From the NCBI GenBank assembly GCA_037447655.1, contig JBBHKE010003487.1, positions 1 to 49,757 on the forward strand: a DNA stretch of 49,757 nucleotides, in the 5' to 3' direction. Positions 43,843 through 49,757 of the stretch are shown here, piece after piece (the first letter of the stretch is position 1; each line of letters opens with the position of its first letter). The position numbers were made by a program, and so were the translations under genes. The notes under the pieces are model-generated. The model saw only the letters and a list, made by a program, of their open reading frames with translations, was not told the DNA's origin and searched no databases. Source of the DNA: Zygnema cylindricum. Taxonomy: Eukaryota; Streptophyta; Zygnematophyceae; Zygnematales; Zygnemataceae.

Positions 43843-44572
43843 CATCGCCCTCCACCTTTGCCTCCATACTATACATATATATATATTGAGGTAGAGCACG
43901 GAAGACAACTGGCAACCGGGCAGTGGGCCCGGATTGTGAGAGGGGGGAGGGGCGGTATCCTGCCAACATGTATATATATATAGTGTTGCACACATATGGC
44001 ACGTGCAGTGAAGGGCCCCACAGCACAGTGGCGCCTTCTCGCTCTCTCACAGGGCCCGAGGACCAAAGGAACCAGAAAGCAGGCCAGAGGCCGGAGGTAA
44101 GCTGGGGGGATGAGAGAGGAGAGAGAGAGAGATGTGGCAAAAAGATGAAAGATGCAAAAGCAAATGAAAGACTGACGAAAGAAAGACGAAAGAGACGAAA
44201 GGGACACGAAAGAGATGAAAGAGAGACGAAAGAAAGAGGAAAGAAAAAAAGTTGAAAGGGAGACCAAAGAAAACCAAAAAAATATTGGAAGAAAGATAAG
44301 AATGAAAAAGGAAAGATGAAAGATAGAGAAAGAAAGGACAAAAGACAGAACAAACGTAGATGAAAGACGAAAGTAAGATGAAAGAAAAAAAAAGACTAAA
44401 GAAGAATGGCCCAAAATACTTCTTCAAAGTATTGATTACATGGGTGACACTTCCTGAATAACATGAATATAAACTCGTCTTTACATAAGTCTTTCCTCTC
44501 ATAATGATTAACGGTGTAGGTTTCAAAGAACAATCTTTCGTTACCCTATTCACATTTCATTTTGCTTGTTGT
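43843..44572 (-). repeat. 0.73-kb direct repeat, copy 1
   Basis: Begins CCATCGCCCTCCACCTTTGC and ends near CTTGTTGTC, matching 46069-46810 along its whole length with scattered substitutions and small gaps. It contains a TATATATA patch, a GAAAGACGAAAGA-type tract (44110-44400) and a short normal-composition piece. On the - strand the last reads SVTHVINTLKKYFGPF after a frameshift relative to copy 2. Confidence 0.8.
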
Positions 44573-45129
44573 CAAGAAGGCAACCAACAGAAATCGAAAA
44601 ATTTCGCATATGATACACCCATTCAAAAATCCTAACCGAAATCACAAAAGTAAACTCGTAACGAGCTTTCATCATGCTATTTTTGTTAGCGCACATTCGG
44701 CACACTATTTGTGGCAGCGCTCATTCGTCACGAGAAAAAACAGAAAGCTCAAAAACCCTAAAAAAAATTGAGCTGGTATCTGACAAAGCGTCCACAAAGT
44801 GTACAAAAATTATGTTGTACGATGACCTGATCCACGTACATGGTACGCAAATGAAGATTTCAAGTTGAAGTTGGTCGGTGAGAAAAATACTTGACGAATT
44901 CCAATATACGATCTTATCTTACGTGGTACCATTCAATTTTGAGCACGTGGATTACAGACTCTACGCGATAGAACATCGTTAAAAAGAAATCTTCCTGTGA
45001 TGTTCGCCGTACAAAATTTCTTGATAGAACACCACCCTAAGACGCTCCGTACCGGCGACGTTTTTTTTCATAAATGCCGCTGTCGCATACTGTTCCGTAC
45101 GGCTGGCGTACACTTTATAACATTTCGAA
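44573..45129. other. Unassigned spacer
   Basis: No recognisable gene; two short frames without known motifs. Confidence 0.35.
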
Positions 45130-45464
45130 TATTTAGCATCAGATCCCTTCGCGATCCGCCGTCCATTTCTCCAACGCATTCCGTATTTTTTGTACGCTTC
45201 TTGCGTCAGTTAATTTGTGATTCCGTACGTTTCAACCAATTCATATATTTCATATCGGATCGCTTCGCGATCTGCCGTACATTTTCCAATGCTTGTTCGC
45301 GCCACTCAATTAGTCCTTCACGTCACTTTAATTTCACTCGTACAATTACTCCCCGAATCCGCAAATCCAATCGAACTACCACAATACTTTCAGTAATTAC
45401 GTACGCGAACACGCGCACACACGAAACGTTGCGTACGCACGAATCTAACTTTTCAAAAACAACA
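45130..45464 (-). repeat. LTR fragment of the copia-2 family, minus orientation
   Basis: On the - strand it starts at 45464 with TGTTGTTTTTGAAAAG and carries CGTGCGTACGC, GCGCGAACAAGCATTGG-like sequence and GATCGCGAAGCGATCC, as in the 3' LTR at 25850-26060. The GATCGCGAAG block is present twice (near 45157 and 45263), so part of the LTR is internally duplicated. The long open frame on the + strand across it is not a gene. Confidence 0.65.
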
Positions 45465-45505
45465 AATATCGGCAAGGGGCCCTTGATACCCAACAATCGA
45501 AAATT

Positions 45506-45577
45506 GAGCTGGCCAGGGGTTGAACGTGGGACCTTTCACTTAAGCCGTGAACGGGCTAACCACGGTACCACCAGCTC
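45506..45577 (-). tRNA. tRNA-like sequence, possible tRNA-Lys(CTT) pseudogene or SINE head
   Basis: On the - strand 72 nt fit the tRNA layout exactly. The acceptor stem GAGCTGG/CCAGCTC is perfect (7 bp). The anticodon stem TTCAC/GTGAA (5 bp) has a 7-nt loop GGCTTAA, giving anticodon CTT. The T-arm CCACG/CCTGG (4 of 5 pairs) has a canonical TTCAACC loop. Faults are a weak D-stem (GTAC/GCCC) and G instead of T before the anticodon. It is 41 bp from an LTR end. A pseudogene or the head of a tRNA-derived SINE is more likely than a working tRNA. Confidence 0.4.
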
Positions 45578-45599
45578 GATGCTGAGCCTAGCGGGTACG

Positions 45600-45716
45600 T
45601 ACCCATTTATTTCGGGTGCCACATTTATTTTTGGTACCACATTTATTTTGGGTACCACATTTATTTTGGGTACCACATTTATTTCGGGTACCACATTTAT
45701 TTTGGACATACCACAT
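45600..45716 (+). repeat. 18-bp tandem repeat ACCACATTTATTTTGGGT
   Basis: About six units with small changes (TTTCGGGT, TTTTTGGT). Since 18 is a multiple of three the unit is open and would encode GTTFIL repeats, but nothing suggests expression. Confidence 0.85.
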
Positions 45717-46068
45717 TACACCCCGTATTGAACCGGCATTCATGTTCCAATCCAACATATAGACCATACTATCCGCACTATTGCTGCGAAAATAAAATCT
45801 CTATAAAAGATACAACAAAAAGGTACATCAAGAAATAAAAATAAAAATTGGAAAAAAGAAGAAAAATATAAAAATTGAGAAAAAGAGGATACCAATATGG
45901 AATTTGAAAGCTTAGAAAAATGTGTTTCGATTTCATTTAAACTTAACTTCATTTTTTCCCACTCAGTAGAAAATAAAATAATATACTGTTTTTTTTAGAA
46001 ACTGTTTAACAAAAATAATCGGAAACACAATAAAACACGTTTGTCACGTTGTGTGCATCATATCTTTC

Positions 46069-46810
46069 CATCGCCCTCCGCCTTTGCTTCCATACTATAC
46101 ATATACATATATAGAGGTAGAGCACAGAGGACAGCTGGCAACCGGCGGGCAGTGGGCCCGGAGTGTGAGAGGGGGGAGGAGCGGTATTCGGCCAACATGT
46201 ATATATATGGTGTTGCACACATATGGCATGTGCAATGAAGGGCCGCACAGCACAGTGGCGCCTTCTCCTTCTCGCCCTCTCACAGTGCCCGAGGACCAGA
46301 TGGCAGGCCAGTGGCCGGAGGCAAGCCGAGGGATGAGAGAGAAGAGAGAAAGAGAGGTGGCAGAAAGATGAAAGATGCAAAAGGAAATGAAAGACTGACG
46401 AAAGAAAGACAAAAGGGACAAAAGAGAGACGAAAGAGAGATGAAAGAGAAATGAAAGAAAGAGGAAAGAAAGAGGAAAGAAAAAAAGTTGAAAGGGAGAA
46501 CAAAGAAAAACAAATAAAAAATGGAAGAAAAATAAGATAGACAAAGGAAAGATGAAAGATCGAGAAAGAAAGGACAAAAGACAGACAAAACGTTGATGAA
46601 AGAAGAAAGGAAGATGAAAGAAAAAAAAGACTGAAGAAAAATGGCCCAAAATACTTCTTCAAAGTATCGATTACATGGGTGACACCCCTGAATAACACGA
46701 ATATAAACTCGTCTTTACATACGTCTTTCCTCTCATTATGATTAACGGTGTAGGTTTCAAAGGATAATCTTTCATTACCCTCTTCACATTTCATTTTGGC
46801 TTGTTGTCGT
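46069..46810 (-). repeat. 0.73-kb direct repeat, copy 2
   Basis: Matches 43843-44572. It contains GAAAGACGAAAG-type tracts at 46350-46630, which are CT-rich on the - strand, and the conserved piece ATACTTCTTCAAAGTATCGA near 46650. Confidence 0.8.
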
Positions 46811-46890
46811 AACTCTACAAGGGAGCCAACTTTAGTCGGAGTATTACAACACCATGTAAAAAGTATGTCTTTCGGAGTCGTGCGTCTCAT
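46653..46890 (-). CDS. Possible exon before a CT-rich intron-like tract, unrecognised
   Basis: On the - strand from 46890 a frame reads RRTTPKDILFTWCCNTPTKV, then GSLVELRQQAKMKCEEGNER and GVTHVIDTLKK. After AAGAA comes GTATTTTGG, a possible donor, followed by several hundred bases of CT-rich sequence like the kinase intron. Copy 1 of the repeat carries a frameshifted version of the last 45 codons. The protein is not recognised. It may be a duplicated gene fragment carried by the repeat. Confidence 0.25.
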
Positions 46891-48399
46891 TCTTGTCTCA
46901 AAAAAATAATTTGGCTACGCAATGGAAAACAAATACTGTAAAAGCTTCTATTAGAAAGAAACAGCGGGAAACCACCTGAGAAAATTGGAAAAAGGGAAAA
47001 AAAGCCAAAAACATAAATATTTAGCGGATATCAACCTATACGATAAATGAAAATATATGAATTCATTTATAAGAGTGTTGTACTTTCTATTACAAAAAGG
47101 AGCGTCATTTCCAATGAAGAGGCTTTCACTGGAACAGAGAAGTTTTTAATCGATGTGAATGGTGTAAACAGTAAACTTAATTCATTTAATATCTATGTGT
47201 GTTGAAAATAAGAGAGCAATCAACTTTGAAAGCTAACCTTGTATACCAAATTTGCTCGATGATATAATTATTGATTTTGTAATGGACAAGTGGCATACTG
47301 TCCCCAACACCGTCAAGCATTATTAATGTCAATGTTTTCTTTGTCGCTCAATACCCCTTTTCTTTGTGCACACCTGTCCGTTTATGAACCCAACAATTGT
47401 GATGGAAAGTTAAAGATCTTCCCGATTGCTAGTATCCAACGGGAGTTAAACACATGCACAAAGAAAAGATGATTGACGTAGTGAAAAACCCACTGTCACT
47501 ATTATTGATTAACGATGTTTCCTTTTATTTTCTATCCCTTATTTCCAAGATAACCATAAATGCTTTACCAACACGGGATTTTGATAAAGCTTCTTACTAT
47601 TATTGATATTACTATTGTTATTATTCATGAAGAAAGGAAGAGGTTTCATATCTAATAATTACTACGATAAATCCTATACAACTGTGCAACTTACAAAAAT
47701 TAGCCTCAATGAAAAATAAGAACAGGAAGAACAACAAAACAACAATAACAATTAAAACGATAGCAACGATTAAACAAAAGAAACTATGTATTTGTAATTC
47801 TTCATTCGCAAAATTTTACGGAGCAAATGGTCTTTCGCCTTTAATTATTTTGTTACTTATTCGCAAGAGGCACACCAGGGCTATTATAACAAAAGAAACT
47901 TCACCAAAATGAATTTTTTTAAACAAGAATTTGGTTACATGTTATTTGATCTTAAACAAAGAAGCCATCAACAGCCATTGAAGCAAAAAAAGCAAACACC
48001 CGAACACAATTTTTCCAACAAACAAAAATGCTTGCTGATTTTCCAAGTCATTTTTAGCATTTAGCACCCTTCAAGTTTTTGGTAGGTCTCTCTCTCGATC
48101 TCTCACCCCCACTGTCTTCCTTCCATTATCTTTCCTCCTCGTCGTACTACTATGTGTTTGTTAAGGGATAAATGCTCTTCTAAACTCATCTTAAGTTACT
48201 GAATATCATTGATAACTGAATAGGGTTAATTAGACCATCTTTAAGAGATGGCACCAAACTGTTTCCTCTAAAAATATGACCAACTTGACCACCGTAACAC
48301 AAAGTACCAAAAGTATAACATTCCTACTTAGTTAGTTGACCGTCTTTTGCCTCAGAAGTAGCATCACCTAAGCAACCTCGAAGGTAAATAACAAATCAC
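46891..48399. other. Gene-free AT-rich stretch
   Basis: Only short frames (47290-47472 and 47709-47912) with no known motifs. A TTATTATTGATATTACTATTG-like simple stretch lies near 47600. Nothing else can be supported. Confidence 0.4.
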
Positions 48400-48642
48400 A
48401 TGTTCAGAAAGGATGCCAAAGGGGATCTTCAAGGAGGTCAAACCTCCACACACCCCTCTCCTCTGCCCTCCCATCCTGCCCCTCTTCCTCCACCTCCTCT
48501 TCCACTTTTTTTAGGTAGCCCAACTGACACCAGAGACATCAATTTTTCATGTGGTGTTACAACTCTTCCCGAATCGTTTCGCCGGATCAAGACAAATAAA
48601 ATAATAAAGAAGCACTCCTGTAATATTCTCCATGCTCCTTAA
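48400..48642 (+). CDS. Doubtful 80-codon ORF
   Basis: The ATG at 48400 opens a frame with a Pro-rich centre from a CT-rich tract (48440-48512). It continues GSPTDTRDINFSCGVTTLPE. CACTTTTTTTAG at 48503-48514 looks like a splice acceptor, so only the second half may be exonic. No family is recognised. Confidence 0.2.
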   Translation: MFRKDAKGDLQGGQTSTHPSPLPSHPAPLPPPPLPLFLGSPTDTRDINFSCGVTTLPESFRRIKTNKIIKKHSCNILHAP

Positions 48643-48739
48643 CATGGTCCAGCTTTGGAAACACACATAGTGGGATTTGGTTTTTTCCAAAGAGATCCCA
48701 AGTAGCAGGGTGTGCACTCATCTGTTTCACCCTTTGAAT

Positions 48740-48960
48740 GTGTCCGACTATAGGCCAATATGAATAGCAATATAATGATACCAATATAAAGATACGAATA
48801 CAAAACACCGTTAAAACTATACCAATATAAATGTAAATAAAACTATACCAGCTTAAAGCTACCAATATATATATATTAAGAATATAATTGGATCAATACA
48901 ACTATACCAATATAAATCTTACCAATAGAAATATATCAATGTAAAATTTCGATATAAAAA
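48740..48960 (+). repeat. Degenerate ACCAATATAAA repeats
   Basis: TACCAATATAAA-like words recur about ten times over 220 bases with variable spacing. Confidence 0.6.
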
Positions 48961-49757
48961 TCGATTTCATAGATGGAAAAACTTTCAGCAATATCTCCCG
49001 TACGGGATACAAAGTCGAGGAGATGCATTTATCCATCGAAGTCGTCGAAGATATGCTGCCGTACACGGAAATTTATTCAATCTTTTAAAAGTTTCGGTCT
49101 TTGTATAACATCCCTTGAGACTACTACAACTTTTTGTGCTTGGCAAATAATAGACCTCTCCTTTACACCCTTTTTGAAGGCCACCGCCACCAGGGCTAGG
49201 CCTTGCGGGGGGTCCAGGGGCTCTAGGGGTTTGGGGAATACCAGGGGTTTCTGGGGGTTCCATTTCAAGGCAAACCTGAGACAGATGTAACACACAACAA
49301 AAGAATTCGGATCCCTTAAAAATTGTAAAAAACGCTAAAATCCTGTAAAAATCCCTTGAAAACCACCCTAAAAAACACACGTTTAACCAGAAAAGGTGAC
49401 CATGTTACTAGAGGTTTTTTAAAATCATATTTTTAAGCCTGATTTTGAAGGGTTTTCGATGGTTTTTTGAGGGTTTTTATTTGAAGTGGGTTTTCTAGGG
49501 TACTTTTTGAGGGTTTTTTTTTCAGGGTTTCGTTGAGGGCATTTGTTAATAGGCTTCTTTTAAGGATATTTGGTTTTTCTAGTTTTTTTTAGGGAATGAA
49601 CCACAATCTCAACCAAACATTTACCATATTTAAAAGAAAAAGTTTATGACGATTCAACCGAACGTTAACTACAATTCATACTTTTCAACGAAAGTTAACC
49701 ATATTCTGATAAAAATTTAACCCAGAAGTGATAAAAAGCAAACATATGCATATCAAA
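48961..49757. other. Right-end stretch with GGGTTTTT/AAAACCCT words
   Basis: A GC-rich patch (49190-49262, GGGGTTTGGGG, CAGGGGTTTCTGGGGG) is followed by AAAACCACCCTAAAAAA at 49358-49376 and GAGGGTTTTT-type words at 49470-49540. These are telomere-like in flavour but not a proper array. No gene is supported, although frames exist on both strands at 48973-49380. Confidence 0.4.

Noticed and set aside
44997-45731. A 244-codon + strand open frame, the longest in its area
   Set aside because: It runs antisense across a copia LTR fragment, the tRNA-like sequence and an 18-bp tandem repeat, and has no protein family features.
46006-46649. Long - strand Phe/Ser/Leu-rich frames in the 0.73-kb repeats
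   Set aside because: They come from the GAAAGA-type tract read as CT on the other strand. Only the first ~80 codons near 46653-46890 look protein-like.

Overview
This window is nuclear DNA from a eukaryote. It has a spliceosomal intron inside a protein kinase gene, a second GT-AG intron in a small gene, three lineages of retrotransposon and many non-autonomous DNA transposons. I see no operons and no prokaryotic signals. The DNA is AT-rich, with blocks of pure CT or GA. A short run of TTTAGGG/TTAGGG-like units, and scattered degenerate ones, would fit a lineage with plant/alga-type telomeres, but I cannot name the organism.

Layout. 1-2202: the 3' part of a CAMK-like Ser/Thr kinase gene on the + strand, with one CT-rich intron. 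2203-9500: intergenic DNA with a decayed LINE reverse transcriptase and then a dense chain of MITE-like elements of at least four families. One element is nested in another with both target duplications still readable. 9500-11300: low-complexity and telomere-like sequence with no secure gene. 11300-15133: a decayed Ty1/copia element on the - strand, with a small piece flipped. 16015-17089: an element with very long terminal inverted repeats and 8-bp flanking duplications. 18144-22245: a decayed Ty3/gypsy element whose polyprotein order is protease, cytosine-C5 DNA methyltransferase-like domain, reverse transcriptase/RNase H, integrase. 22683-26996: a copia-like element with LTRs, a primer site matching the anticodon arm of initiator tRNA, and gag but no visible pol. 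26997-27622: a palindromic array of about 84-bp units. 27685-27977 (-): a small two-exon gene with one in-frame stop. 28286-33070: a second MITE cluster. 33900-35800: GA/CT tracts around one possible exon. 35925-37205: a minisatellite built on TTATCGATATTGATATCGCAG. 37436-37605: a long hairpin. 40766-43842: a third copia element. 43843-46810: a 0.73-kb direct repeat pair flanking an LTR fragment and a tRNA-like sequence. 46811-49757: no secure gene.

How it fits together. Only the kinase, and perhaps the two-exon minus-strand gene and the basic ORF near 39060, look like host genes. Most of the rest is mobile DNA and simple-sequence DNA. All the retrotransposon reading frames carry stops or frameshifts, so they are fossils here. 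The most notable item is the methyltransferase-like domain inside the gypsy polyprotein, which suggests an element that could once have methylated cytosines, possibly its own DNA. Second is the set of MITE families, several of which have target duplications diagnostic of a superfamily.
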